From AA29 sp041481445 (GTDB lineage: Bacteria > Acidobacteriota > Vicinamibacteria > Fen-336), in the NCBI GenBank assembly GCA_041481445.1, contig JBGPBV010000009.1, positions 17,131-81,130 of the forward strand: 64,000 nucleotides of DNA, in the 5' to 3' direction. Positions 41,795 to 50,307 of the stretch are shown here, in pieces. Position numbers and translations under genes: made by a program. Each line of letters opens with the position of its first letter. Positions within the stretch are counted from its first letter, which is position 1. The notes under the pieces were generated by a model that saw only the letters and a program-made list of their open reading frames with translations, was not told where the DNA came from and made no database searches.

Positions 41795-42430
41795 TCAGGT
41801 CCCCGCCGCCAGCAGCGTCGTCACCTCGTCGTCGGTGGTCTGCGAGAAGTCGTCGTAGAAGCGGCCCACGGCCATGAAGGGCTCCGGCGTGGCCGGGCAG
41901 ACGATCTGGTCGACTTCGCGCCGGAGCTCCTCGCAGGTGGACGGCGCCGCCACCGGCACCGCCACCACGATGCGCGCCGGGCCCTGCTGGCGCAGGGCGG
42001 CCACCGCCGCCCGCATGGTCGACCCGGTGGCCAGCCCGTCGTCGACCAGGATCACCGTGCGCCCGCGGACGTCCGGCTCCGGCCGGTCGCCGCGATACTG
42101 GCGCCGGCGGCGCTGCAGCTCGCGCGATTCCTGCGCGGCCACGCGGTCCAGGACGTCGGGAGGGATGCGGAGGGCGTCCACGACGCCGCGGTTGATCACG
42201 CGGACGTCTCCGCTGGCGATCGCGCCCATGGCCAGCTCCTCCTGGCCGGGCACCCCGAGCTTGCGCACGAGGAACACGTCCAGGGGAACGCCGAGCCCGC
42301 GCGCCACCTCGTAGGCCACCGGGATGCCGCCGCGGGGCAGGCCGAGGACGAGCACGTCGGGGCGGCCCCGGTAGTCCTCCAGGCGAGCGAGGAGCTGCCG
42401 TCCGGCGTCGGCGCGGTCGCGGAACAGCAT
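41795..42430 (-). CDS. Phosphoribosyltransferase-domain protein
   Basis: A 211-residue type-I phosphoribosyltransferase-fold protein. The N-terminal part has VLVLGLPRGGIPVAYEVARG and VFLVRKLGVPGQEELAMGAI; the PRPP-binding loop is VILVDDGLATGSTM. Relatives of this subfamily are generally annotated without a defined base substrate. AGGAGGGG lies upstream of the ATG at a spacing of about 11 nt. It is paired with the dienelactone-hydrolase-like gene and divergent from osmC. Confidence 0.9.
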   Translation of the reverse strand: MLFRDRADAGRQLLARLEDYRGRPDVLVLGLPRGGIPVAYEVARGLGVPLDVFLVRKLGVPGQEELAMGAIASGDVRVINRGVVDALRIPPDVLDRVAAQESRELQRRRRQYRGDRPEPDVRGRTVILVDDGLATGSTMRAAVAALRQQGPARIVVAVPVAAPSTCEELRREVDQIVCPATPEPFMAVGRFYDDFSQTTDDEVTTLLAAGT

Positions 42431-42485
42431 GGATGGGAGTCCCCTCCTCGAAGTTAGGCCGCGCCGGGATCGCCGTCAAACCCGA

Positions 42486-42515
42486 TTGACATGAGTCCGA
42501 CGCGCCAACTATGTT
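42486..42515 (+). promoter_or_regulatory. Sigma-70-like promoter of the osmC gene
   Basis: A perfect TTGACA (42486-42491) and TATGTT (42510-42515) are separated by 18 nt. This is the best canonical promoter in the window. A palindrome overlaps the -10 box. Confidence 0.65.
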
Positions 42516-42517
42516 GG
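42505..42517. promoter_or_regulatory. Palindrome over the osmC -10 box, possible operator
   Basis: CCAAC-TAT-GTTGG is a perfect inverted repeat. A CCCAAC half-site recurs at about 42533-42538, paired with GTTGGG at 42513-42518. A repressor bound here would block RNA polymerase. No regulator gene is adjacent. Confidence 0.4.
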
Positions 42518-42566
42518 GAGGTCGGGCGCGGGCCCAACATCGACGTCCATCGAAAGGAGAGCCAAC

Positions 42567-42995
42567 ATGCCGGTTCGTTCGGCGAAGGCGCAGTGGGACG
42601 GGACGCTCAAGGAAGGCAAAGGCACCATGTCGCTCGGCTCCGGCGCGTTCCAGGGCGCCTATTCGTTCAACTCGCGCTTCGAGTCGGGTACGGGGACCAA
42701 CCCGGAGGAGCTGATCGGGGCCGCCCACGCCGGATGCTTCTCGATGGCGCTGTCGGCCGCGCTCGGGCGCGCGGGCTTCAGTCCCAGGCGCGTGAGCACG
42801 ACCGCGGGCGTGCACCTGGAAGCGGTCGAGGGTGGGTTCGGCATCACCGCCATCGACCTCACGACGGAAGCGGACGTCCCCGGGATCGACAACGCGAAGT
42901 TCCAGGAGATCGCGGACGGAGCCAAGAAGGGCTGCCCGGTGTCCAAGGCGCTGGCGGCGACGAAGATCAACCTGAGCGCGAAGCTCGTCTCGTAG
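42567..42995 (+). CDS. OsmC/Ohr-family peroxide reductase
   Basis: A 142-residue OsmC-family thiol peroxidase that reduces organic hydroperoxides. The two redox cysteines are present in their usual contexts: AAHAGCFSMALSAAL and KKGCPVSKAL. The N-terminal KAQWDGTLKEGKGTMSLGSG also fits OsmC rather than Ohr. AAAGGAGAG lies upstream of the ATG. It has its own canonical promoter with an overlapping palindrome, consistent with stress-controlled expression. Confidence 0.93.
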   Translation: MPVRSAKAQWDGTLKEGKGTMSLGSGAFQGAYSFNSRFESGTGTNPEELIGAAHAGCFSMALSAALGRAGFSPRRVSTTAGVHLEAVEGGFGITAIDLTTEADVPGIDNAKFQEIADGAKKGCPVSKALAATKINLSAKLVS

Positions 42996-43024
42996 GGTCT
43001 GCCTGCTGGCGAGCTGACCTCTCT

Positions 43025-43672
43025 TCAGTCCGGGCGGGCCAGGGCCTCGGCCACCCGCTCGAGGTCCTGGACGAACAGGCGCATCTCGAGGCGCCGCGAC
43101 TCGTCGTCGGGCGCCCTCAGGATCGACGACGGGTGCACGGTCGCCATCACCCGCGGGAAGAGCGGCGACGCGAAGACCTGGCCGCGCTGCCGCGTGACCC
43201 GGAAGGCCTTGCCCAGGAGGGCCTGGGCCGCGGTCGCGCCGAGGCAGACCAGGACCTTCGGCTTGACCACGGCGATCTCCGCCTCCAGCCAGGGGCGGCA
43301 GGCCAGGATCTCGAGCGGGTCGGGCTTGGCGTGGATGCGGCGCTTCCCCTGCGGCTCCCACTTGAAGTGCTTCACGACGTTCGTGACGTAGGCCCGGGAG
43401 CGCTCGATGCCCGCCTCCTCGAGCGCCTTGTCGAGCAGCCGGCCGGCGGGGCCGATGAACGGGCGGCCCGAGAGATCTTCCTCGTTGCCGGGCTGCTCGC
43501 CCACGAACATCGCGGCTGCCCGCCGCGCGCCCTCCCCGAAGACGGTCTGGGTGCCCCGCCGCCAGAGGTCGCAGGCCTGGCAGCCGGCGGCCGCCGCCCG
43601 CAGTGCGTCCAGGGTCGGCCGCCTGGGGATCAGGGGCGCCGCCGTCTCCACCTCCGCCTTCACAGGGGTCAT
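43025..43672 (-). CDS. udgX: Uracil-DNA glycosylase of the UdgX type
   Basis: A 215-residue family-4-like uracil-DNA glycosylase. GEQPGNEEDLSGRPFIGPAG is the UdgX form of motif A. The diagnostic insertion GKRRIHAKP contains the His that, in characterised UdgX, forms a covalent link to uracil-containing DNA. GCQACDL, ILACRPWL and VTVHPSS-type motif B (ATVHPSSILRAP) complete the family pattern, including iron-sulfur cysteines. The ATG at 43672 gives a standard length; the ATG at 43720 would add 16 residues. A GGGAGGA sequence lies about 12 nt before 43672. It is the last gene of the leftward run after the envelope cassette, probably by read-through. Confidence 0.92.
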   Translation of the reverse strand: MTPVKAEVETAAPLIPRRPTLDALRAAAAGCQACDLWRRGTQTVFGEGARRAAAMFVGEQPGNEEDLSGRPFIGPAGRLLDKALEEAGIERSRAYVTNVVKHFKWEPQGKRRIHAKPDPLEILACRPWLEAEIAVVKPKVLVCLGATAAQALLGKAFRVTRQRGQVFASPLFPRVMATVHPSSILRAPDDESRRLEMRLFVQDLERVAEALARPD

Positions 43673-43727
43673 GTACGCATTGTCCTCCCGCCGGCGGGCG
43701 GCGGAGATCCTTGGATCCAAAGTATTT

Positions 43728-46511
43728 TCAGAGGACGCGGTAGGCGGTGATGCGCACGACGTGGGTGCCGCGGCCGCCGTCGCGGTCCCGGGCCTGCCAG
43801 CCGAAGCCCCAGTCCACGCTCAGGAGGACACGGCCGGGCAGCGCCGCCTCGAGGGCGGCCCCGGTGCCGAGGTGTCCGCGGCCGCCGCGGCCCTCCATGG
43901 GGTCGTGCACGATCGCGGCATCGACGAAGGCGTCGAGGCGGAGCCCCGGCCGCGCGCTCCAGGAGGCGGCGCTCCGCAGCACGGCTCCGCGGTCGAAGCG
44001 GATCCCCGCCGACGGGTAGCCGGACAGGCGGCGGTCGAACGCATCGAAGCCGAACCGGCTGAAGCGGTCGAGGTTCCGGCCGGCCAGCCCGCTCGCCTCC
44101 AGGCGGAGGATCGTCGCCGCGGCGATCGTGAGCGAGCGCGACAGGGTCAGGCCCGCGCGCTGGTACGTCTGCGCCTCCGGCGCGTAGTCGCCGGGCCTCC
44201 CCCACTCGCGCCAGCGCGGCCGCCAGGCCGCGCTGGTCCAGGCGGTGGCCGACCAGGCCCCGCGCTCCCACTCGAGCCCGAGGCGGAGGGCGTGCGCCAC
44301 CGGGCGGGCCGGGACCACGAAGTCGGAACCGGTGGTGTCGCTCTGGTCCAGGCGCAGGTCCTCGACGTCGTAGGCGGCGCGCAGGCGCGTGCGCGGGCCC
44401 AGCCGTCGCAGCGCGGCCAGGGAGGCGCGCCAGGGCTGCTGGCGCAGGTTCTCGTCGTAGCGCTCGAGGCCGCCGCGGAACGATCGGTCGTTGTAGCGGG
44501 CGAGCGAGGCGAAGGCCCAGGCCTGGATCTGCAGGTCCGGCCCGCCCACCGAGGGCACGCTCAAGGCGGCCTGGGCGAAGGGCCCGGCCAGGAGCGCGCT
44601 CAACTGGGCGCCGGTGCCGAGGACGTCGAAGTCGAGGTAGCTCAGGCCGGCGAACGGCAGCGGCCGGTCGATGCCGGGATCGAAGAGAGCGCCCGCGGCG
44701 ACGCTGAAGACGCGCGAGGCCCGGCCGGCGGGGGCGCGTCCCGCCTCCACCGGCGGTGACGTGGGCGCGGGCCCCTCGGCACCGCTCAGGCTCGGACCCG
44801 CCTCCGCGGCGGGCCGGCGGCGCAGGTACTGGAAGCCGTCCGCGGTCTCGCGCAGCAGGACCGAGCGCGACGCGCGGGCGGCGCCCAGGCGCGCGTCGAA
44901 GTCCGGCGGGTTGAGCTCCACGCGCGCGAACGCCACCTCGCGATGGATGGGCGTACGGTGCCCGGGGCCCTCGTAGACCTGCTCCATCTCCGAGCGGACG
45001 AGCATCCAGGCGGTCCCGCCCTCGACTTCGATCGGCCGGAACTCGTCCTCCTGGCGCGAGGAGACGATCGCGCCGCGGAGGCCGGTCTGGGTCGCGACCA
45101 GGCGGACGAGCGCGAAGCCGTCCTTCGCGATCCAGGCGCGGCCGCGCAGGGAGGGCCCGTTCGGCGCCGCGGGCGCGAAGGCGACGACGTAGCAGGCGCG
45201 GTTGCCCGCCGTCTCCTCGCCCTCGAGGCGGTAACGGTAGGCCTCGCCGAGCGTGATCGACAGCGGCGGAGAGGCCACGCGCTCGGGCTGGACGAGCGGG
45301 AGGCGCGGGACGCCGTCCTCGCCCACCGCCACCGGCACGCCGCTCAGCCGCAGGTCGCGCTGCTCGATCTCGGTGAGCGTGCCGCGGTGGAAGAGGACGC
45401 TCTCGGCGGTGAGGCTCATCGGCGCCGGCAACCCCGGCACCTGGAAGCTCAGCGCGGTCGTCCCGGTGGCGATCCAGGCGCGGACCCGCGCCTCCTGGCG
45501 TGCCACGGCGGCCTGGTGCGCGGCCACGATCTCGGCCACGGTGAGCGCGCGCGCCCCCGCCACTTCGACACCGTCGGTGAACGCCGTCTCGCCCGCCCAC
45601 CCGGCCAGCCGGAGCACCCACGGTCCGGCCAGGGTGCGCGCGTCCACCTCGGACCGATCGGAGCCGGGCCTGAGAGGCAGCGCAGTCTCGCCGTCCGACC
45701 CGAGCGGCCGGGCAAAGGCGGCGCGGGCGCGAGGGCGCACGGCCAGCCGATGTCCGCCCTCCACGATCGCGACGGCCTCGAGGGTGCGCGGATGGAGGAA
45801 GACCGGCGCCGCGCCGTCGCCCTCGGCGCACACCTCCACGGCCGCGAGGGGGGTCAGGCCCGCGGGCAGCACCAGGGCCACGCCCGCCACCGCGCGGGCG
45901 AGCCCCACGTCGGCGTCGCGCAAGGCGACCACGAGACGGTCGCCCCTCAGGCGCGCGGTCCGTGCGAGCAGCTCCGCGGCCGATGAGGCGGGCGGACCGG
46001 TCTCCCACCACTCGGTCTCGGCCGACCCCGGTCGCGCGGAGGGGGACGATCCCCCGACGAGGACGGACACGTACGGGGCCAGGCCGCGCGACGACACTGC
46101 GGCGAGCAGGTCGGCCGCGCCGGAGAGGCCCACGGTCCGGCCCGGCGCCTCCGCACGGATCGAGGTCGCGCGCGTGCGGATCGTGAAGAGGAGGTGCTCG
46201 TCGACGGGTGTGCCCGAGGGGACGGCGAGGACGATTGCCGACCACGGCCCCGCCACGACGCCGGCGTCGGGAAGGAGGTCGAAGGGGACCTCCAGACCGA
46301 CGGTCGCGCCGCGCGCCGACAGGTCACGTGCCACGTCGGCGGCCTCGGCTTCGACCTCCAGGAGGACGTCGAGACCGTCGAGCCGTCCCGGCGGCTCGAG
46401 CAGCCGGCGGGCGGTCTCGGGCGCCGCCCGCCACGTCACGCAGGCGGCACAGGGCGGGGACGGCACGGGGGTCGACGCGAGAAGGATCGCGCTCAGGAGG
46501 GCCGGGCTCAT
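43728..46511 (-). CDS. Large exported protein, probably an outer-membrane barrel, with N-terminal domain of unknown fold
   Basis: A 927-residue exported protein. After a signal peptide (about 1-18) an N-terminal region (about 40-270) of alternating strands and helices looks like an alpha/beta domain without catalytic motifs I recognise. The middle (about 290-550) is beta-rich (ITLGEAYRYRLEGEETAGNR). After a Pro-rich linker the last 320 residues have the alternating pattern of a beta barrel and end HVVRITAYRVL. The ATG overlaps the YfhO-like gene stop (ATGA), so the two are coupled. I infer an outer-membrane or secreted partner of the cassette. No family recognised. Confidence 0.75.
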   Translation of the reverse strand: MSPALLSAILLASTPVPSPPCAACVTWRAAPETARRLLEPPGRLDGLDVLLEVEAEAADVARDLSARGATVGLEVPFDLLPDAGVVAGPWSAIVLAVPSGTPVDEHLLFTIRTRATSIRAEAPGRTVGLSGAADLLAAVSSRGLAPYVSVLVGGSSPSARPGSAETEWWETGPPASSAAELLARTARLRGDRLVVALRDADVGLARAVAGVALVLPAGLTPLAAVEVCAEGDGAAPVFLHPRTLEAVAIVEGGHRLAVRPRARAAFARPLGSDGETALPLRPGSDRSEVDARTLAGPWVLRLAGWAGETAFTDGVEVAGARALTVAEIVAAHQAAVARQEARVRAWIATGTTALSFQVPGLPAPMSLTAESVLFHRGTLTEIEQRDLRLSGVPVAVGEDGVPRLPLVQPERVASPPLSITLGEAYRYRLEGEETAGNRACYVVAFAPAAPNGPSLRGRAWIAKDGFALVRLVATQTGLRGAIVSSRQEDEFRPIEVEGGTAWMLVRSEMEQVYEGPGHRTPIHREVAFARVELNPPDFDARLGAARASRSVLLRETADGFQYLRRRPAAEAGPSLSGAEGPAPTSPPVEAGRAPAGRASRVFSVAAGALFDPGIDRPLPFAGLSYLDFDVLGTGAQLSALLAGPFAQAALSVPSVGGPDLQIQAWAFASLARYNDRSFRGGLERYDENLRQQPWRASLAALRRLGPRTRLRAAYDVEDLRLDQSDTTGSDFVVPARPVAHALRLGLEWERGAWSATAWTSAAWRPRWREWGRPGDYAPEAQTYQRAGLTLSRSLTIAAATILRLEASGLAGRNLDRFSRFGFDAFDRRLSGYPSAGIRFDRGAVLRSAASWSARPGLRLDAFVDAAIVHDPMEGRGGRGHLGTGAALEAALPGRVLLSVDWGFGWQARDRDGGRGTHVVRITAYRVL

Positions 46512-48904
46512 CGTGCCCTTCCCCGCATCTCCCGGCCCATCCTCCAGCCCACGACGGCCAGGGTCAGCACGGTCAGCGCGAGACCGGCGACGAACGAGCG
46601 CGGCACGAATCGCTGGCGGATGCGGTGGTGGCCGGGTGGCACGGCCACCCCGCGGAACGCGGTGTTCACGAGCAGGGTCTGCGCCGGCCGGCCGTCCACC
46701 TCGCTCTCCCACCCGGGATAGGCGGTTTCGCTGGAGACGAGCAGGCCGCCCGCCGTCTCCACGTCGATCTCGATCTCGTGCGGGCCGTGGCGGCGGATGG
46801 CCGCCGACGACGTCGTGGGGAGGGCGCCCTTGGCGAAGGGGACGGCCGCGCCCGCGGGCACCAGCGCCGATCGGGCCGGATCGAAGTCCGGAGAGAGCAG
46901 CCGCGCGCGCGCCCGGGCCACGTCGTCGTAGGTCTCGGCCTGCCCCACGACGTAGAACCGCGGGCGCGAAGAGGGGACGCGGAAGATCGTCACCCGTCCG
47001 CTGCCCACGGGCGTCGCCGGCCACGGCAGCGCGACGTCGGCGGCCACGAACTCGACACCCAGGAGCGGCAACAGCGGCGTGGAGGCGACGCGCGGGTCGC
47101 GGAACGCGAAGAAGTACTTGTCGAGCATGACCGCGGCGGGATCGGCGGCGCGCAGGAGCCGGACGTATCCGTCGAGGCCGGCCGCGCTGGCCCCGTGCAC
47201 GTCGTCGACACCCAGGAGCTGAGGCAGGTTCGGAGGGAAGAAGAGCGGCTCCCGCGCGAGGATCCGCGCGATGCGGCCTCCCGAGCCCTGGGCGAGGAGG
47301 ACCTCGGTCGGCGTCCGGCCCAGCCGAGGCGCAGGCTGCGCGGGATTGAATCGCCAGCCGAACCAGAGGCTCGGGACCGCGACGAGCGCGACCCACACCG
47401 CCACGCGCGGCCAGGGCCCGATCCGCCGGGGGGCGAACACGAGGACGAGCGCCGCGGACAGGACGAGCACGGCCGCCACCACCTCGGGGGCGAGGCGCGC
47501 CCGGTCCGCCATCCAGAGAGAGGCGGCGCTGCGCGCCCACTGCGCGAGCCCCGAGCGCGACTCCGGCCGCCAGACTCCCGACAGCGCCGGCCAGGCCAGG
47601 AGCGCAATCAGGAGGAAGGCCACCGCCCGCGTGGCCAGGCTCGGCCGCGGCCGATCCACCGCCTCCACGACCGTGGTCGACTCGACGCCGTGGGCGGCCA
47701 GGACCGAGAGCGCGGCCATGTATACAAAGAGGATGCGATCGGGACGCGAGTAACCGAAGCCGGGGAGCAGCGCCCAGGCGAGGTCGAGGAGCGGAGTGCC
47801 GAAGAACACGGCCAGGCTGGCCAGGGCGGCCAGGCCCCAGAACGCGACCTCGCGACGGTCGCGCGCCCGCCACAGCGCGGCGGCCGCGAGCACGAGCGGA
47901 GCCACGCCCGTGAACAGGTTCTCGCCCGTGTAGTTGAGCGCCCAGGTCCGGTCGCCCGGCGCGACCCCGTCGAGCAGCGGCGCCAGCCGATCGAACCAGT
48001 AGGTGCCGTCGACGGGGTGCCCGAACACGTCGGGCACCAGGGCTTGCAGGACGGCGGCCAGCGGCACGCTCGCGCGGCGGTAGGCGGCCAGCGGCAGCAC
48101 GTCGCGAGCCGAGTGGGCGAGGAGCTCGAGGAAGGGCACGAGCTCGTAGGCGGCGAGGCCGAGCCCGGCCAGCGCGAGCACGACGAAGACGGGCAGCCGG
48201 CGGCCTCCGGCCCCGCCGCGCGCGAGAGCGTGCCCGGCGACGTCGGCGGCGGTCAGGGCCAGGGCCATCACCGCGATCTGCGGGTGGCCGCCGAGCACGG
48301 TCAACGCCACTCCCGCGGGCAGCGCCCAGCGCGCGCGCGAGCCCTCCAGCACGCCTCGCCCGCCCAGGAGCAGGAGGGGCAGCCAGGTGCCGCTGTAGAG
48401 GTAGCTCGGCGCGGACAGGCGGACGAGGAACAGGCCGTTGAGCTCGAAGACGACCCCGCCCACGAGGGCGGCCGGCCGGCCCAGGCCCGCGCGGCGGAGG
48501 AAGAGGAACATCAGGAGGCCGGCGAGCGCGAGATGGAGGCAGGCGGCGTAGCCGATGCTGGTCACGGGATCGACGAGGTCGAAGGGCGCGCTCAGCGGAT
48601 AGAGCGCGTTGTTCTGGATCATGGCCAGGTGGGGATACCCGCAGAAGATCCGCGGGTTCCAGAACGGCAGCGCGCCCTGCCGCAGCATCTCGTGGTTGTA
48701 CGCCCGCGCGGGCAGGGTCAGGGTCAGCCCGTCGAGCATCAGGGGGTTCGAGGGCCGCGCGATCGGCCCTCCGCCGTCCCACGGAGGCAGCGTCTCGACG
48801 GCGGTGGGCAGGAAGACGTAGCCCGGCCGGAACGCCTCCCAGCCGAAGACGAGGGCGAGGAAGGGGAAGATCAGGACCGCCCAGCGCGGCCCCGGAGGCC
48901 TCAC
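46508..48904 (-). CDS. YfhO-family multi-span membrane protein
   Basis: A 798-residue polytopic membrane protein of the bacterial YfhO family, which in Firmicutes acts as a GT-C glycosyltransferase on wall polymers. Landmarks: FPFLALVFGWEAFRPGYVFL, the conserved PFWNPRIFCGYPHLAMIQNN loop, about a dozen TM helices, then a periplasmic domain ending in SSETAYPGWESEVDGRPA and VNTAFRGVAVPPGHHRI, which is typical of the family. A GTG start overlaps the sulfatase-like gene stop (GTGA). No Shine-Dalgarno sequence is needed if coupled. I infer that the protein moves a polyprenyl-linked sugar to an envelope acceptor; the acceptor is unknown. Confidence 0.88.
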   Translation of the reverse strand: MRPPGPRWAVLIFPFLALVFGWEAFRPGYVFLPTAVETLPPWDGGGPIARPSNPLMLDGLTLTLPARAYNHEMLRQGALPFWNPRIFCGYPHLAMIQNNALYPLSAPFDLVDPVTSIGYAACLHLALAGLLMFLFLRRAGLGRPAALVGGVVFELNGLFLVRLSAPSYLYSGTWLPLLLLGGRGVLEGSRARWALPAGVALTVLGGHPQIAVMALALTAADVAGHALARGGAGGRRLPVFVVLALAGLGLAAYELVPFLELLAHSARDVLPLAAYRRASVPLAAVLQALVPDVFGHPVDGTYWFDRLAPLLDGVAPGDRTWALNYTGENLFTGVAPLVLAAAALWRARDRREVAFWGLAALASLAVFFGTPLLDLAWALLPGFGYSRPDRILFVYMAALSVLAAHGVESTTVVEAVDRPRPSLATRAVAFLLIALLAWPALSGVWRPESRSGLAQWARSAASLWMADRARLAPEVVAAVLVLSAALVLVFAPRRIGPWPRVAVWVALVAVPSLWFGWRFNPAQPAPRLGRTPTEVLLAQGSGGRIARILAREPLFFPPNLPQLLGVDDVHGASAAGLDGYVRLLRAADPAAVMLDKYFFAFRDPRVASTPLLPLLGVEFVAADVALPWPATPVGSGRVTIFRVPSSRPRFYVVGQAETYDDVARARARLLSPDFDPARSALVPAGAAVPFAKGALPTTSSAAIRRHGPHEIEIDVETAGGLLVSSETAYPGWESEVDGRPAQTLLVNTAFRGVAVPPGHHRIRQRFVPRSFVAGLALTVLTLAVVGWRMGREMRGRAR

Positions 48905-50307
48905 TGGACGTAGCCGAGCGAGCGGAGCGCCTCGATCTGGGCCGGGTCCTCCGTCATCGGGGCGGCCGGCACGCGTCGGGCCAGGAACGCGCGCAGCTCG
49001 GCCGCCCGCGCCTCCCGCAGCGCCGGCTCGGCGCCGGCGACGTTGTGCTGCTCGGTCGGGTCGGTGCGATGGTCGAACAGCTCCTCGCTCCCGTCCGGCG
49101 AGTTGACGATGTAGCGCCAGGGCCCGCGGCGGACGCTGAACTGCGTGCCGATCTCCTTCTCGAGGACGTCGGTCCCGAAGGCGCCGAGCGAGAAGATCGC
49201 CTCGTCCTCGGACGGGGCCGCGCGCAGGAGGTCCCGGCCCTCGAAGGTGGGCGGGACGGGCTGGCCCAGGAGGTCGAGCAGGGTCGGGGCGAGGTCGATG
49301 AGGCCGACCGGACGATCGGCGGCGACGGCGTGGAGACGCCTGCCGCCGCGCGCCTCGCGCACCACCAGGGGGACCCGGACCACCTCCTCGTACGTGATCG
49401 CGCCGTGCGCGAAGTAGCGCTTGTGGCCGGGGTCGTCGAGGGTCTCGCCGTGGTCGGCGGTGACCGCCACCACGCTCTCGTCGTAGAGGCCAAGCTGGCG
49501 GAGCCGGTCGAAGAACCTCCCGAGCTGCTCGTCCGCGTAGCGGATCTCGGCGTCGTAGCGGGCGACGTAGAACGCGGCGTCCCGTCGCCCTTCGAGGGCC
49601 TGGTAGGCCGGTATCTGGCGGAGCACCCAGTCCGAGGCGCCGATGGGCAGCAGGCGTGGCTCGGCCGCGGGGCCGTCGCCGACGAAGCGGTCGGGGTCCT
49701 GGGGAGCCTGGTAGGGCCCGTGCGGGTCGATGAGGTGGATCCAGACGAGGAAGGGGCGGTCGCGGGGCAGCGCGGTCAAGTATCGGTCCGCGGCCGCCAG
49801 CGTGTCCGCCGCCGGACGCTCCGCGCGCTCGTGCCGGGTCGCTTCCGTGGCCGTGAACCGGTCGTCGAAGTGGTCGAACGCCCCGTCGAGCCCGGTCCGG
49901 TGACCCAGGGTCACGCTGGAGACGAAGGCGGCGGCGCGAAACCCCCGCGCGCGCAGCGCTCCCATCAGGGTGGGAAGATGCGTGGGGAAGAGATTGCGGT
50001 TGGCGAGCACGCCGTGGAGGGTGGGCGGGAGCGAGGTGAACAGGGTGGCGTGGGAGGCTCCCGTCGTGGCCGACTGCGAGTAGCAGCGCGAGAACACGCG
50101 CGCCTCGCGGGCGAACCCGTCCAGGCGGGGCGAGGTGTCGCGGCGGTATCCCGCGAAGCCGAGGTGATCGGCGCGGAGGGTGTCGATGGTGACGAGGACG
50201 AGGTTGGGCGGACGTGGCGGGGCGGGCGGGGACCGCCGGCAGGCCGCCCCGGTGACCGCAGAGGCGGCCAGGACCGCGGGCAGGGCGATCCGGGCCGCCC
50301 TCGTCAC
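48901..50307 (-). CDS. Sulfatase-like hydrolase/transferase with Thr nucleophile (copy 1)
   Basis: A 468-residue exported enzyme of the alkaline phosphatase superfamily. An N-terminal signal with a Cys at GAACRR may be lipidated. The domain has VTIDTLRADHLG (first metal ligand Asp), the nucleophile loop TTGASHATLFTSL and AVTADHGETLDD (Asp-His ligands). Formylglycine sulfatases have C/S-x-P/A-S-R at the loop; here Thr82 replaces C/S and His replaces Arg, and Asp-His replaces Asp-Asn. These features match phospho-transferring relatives such as LtaS more than sulfatases. It is coupled by GTGA overlaps both to copy 2 upstream and to the YfhO-like gene downstream. Confidence 0.88.
   Translation of the reverse strand: MTRAARIALPAVLAASAVTGAACRRSPPAPPRPPNLVLVTIDTLRADHLGFAGYRRDTSPRLDGFAREARVFSRCYSQSATTGASHATLFTSLPPTLHGVLANRNLFPTHLPTLMGALRARGFRAAAFVSSVTLGHRTGLDGAFDHFDDRFTATEATRHERAERPAADTLAAADRYLTALPRDRPFLVWIHLIDPHGPYQAPQDPDRFVGDGPAAEPRLLPIGASDWVLRQIPAYQALEGRRDAAFYVARYDAEIRYADEQLGRFFDRLRQLGLYDESVVAVTADHGETLDDPGHKRYFAHGAITYEEVVRVPLVVREARGGRRLHAVAADRPVGLIDLAPTLLDLLGQPVPPTFEGRDLLRAAPSEDEAIFSLGAFGTDVLEKEIGTQFSVRRGPWRYIVNSPDGSEELFDHRTDPTEQHNVAGAEPALREARAAELRAFLARRVPAAPMTEDPAQIEALRSLGYVQ

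Noticed and set aside
43728..48782. A single 1684-codon reading of the 927-aa envelope protein with a long N-terminal extension
   Set aside because: The extension is the shadow of the YfhO-like gene; the ATG at 46511 overlaps its stop and gives a signal peptide.
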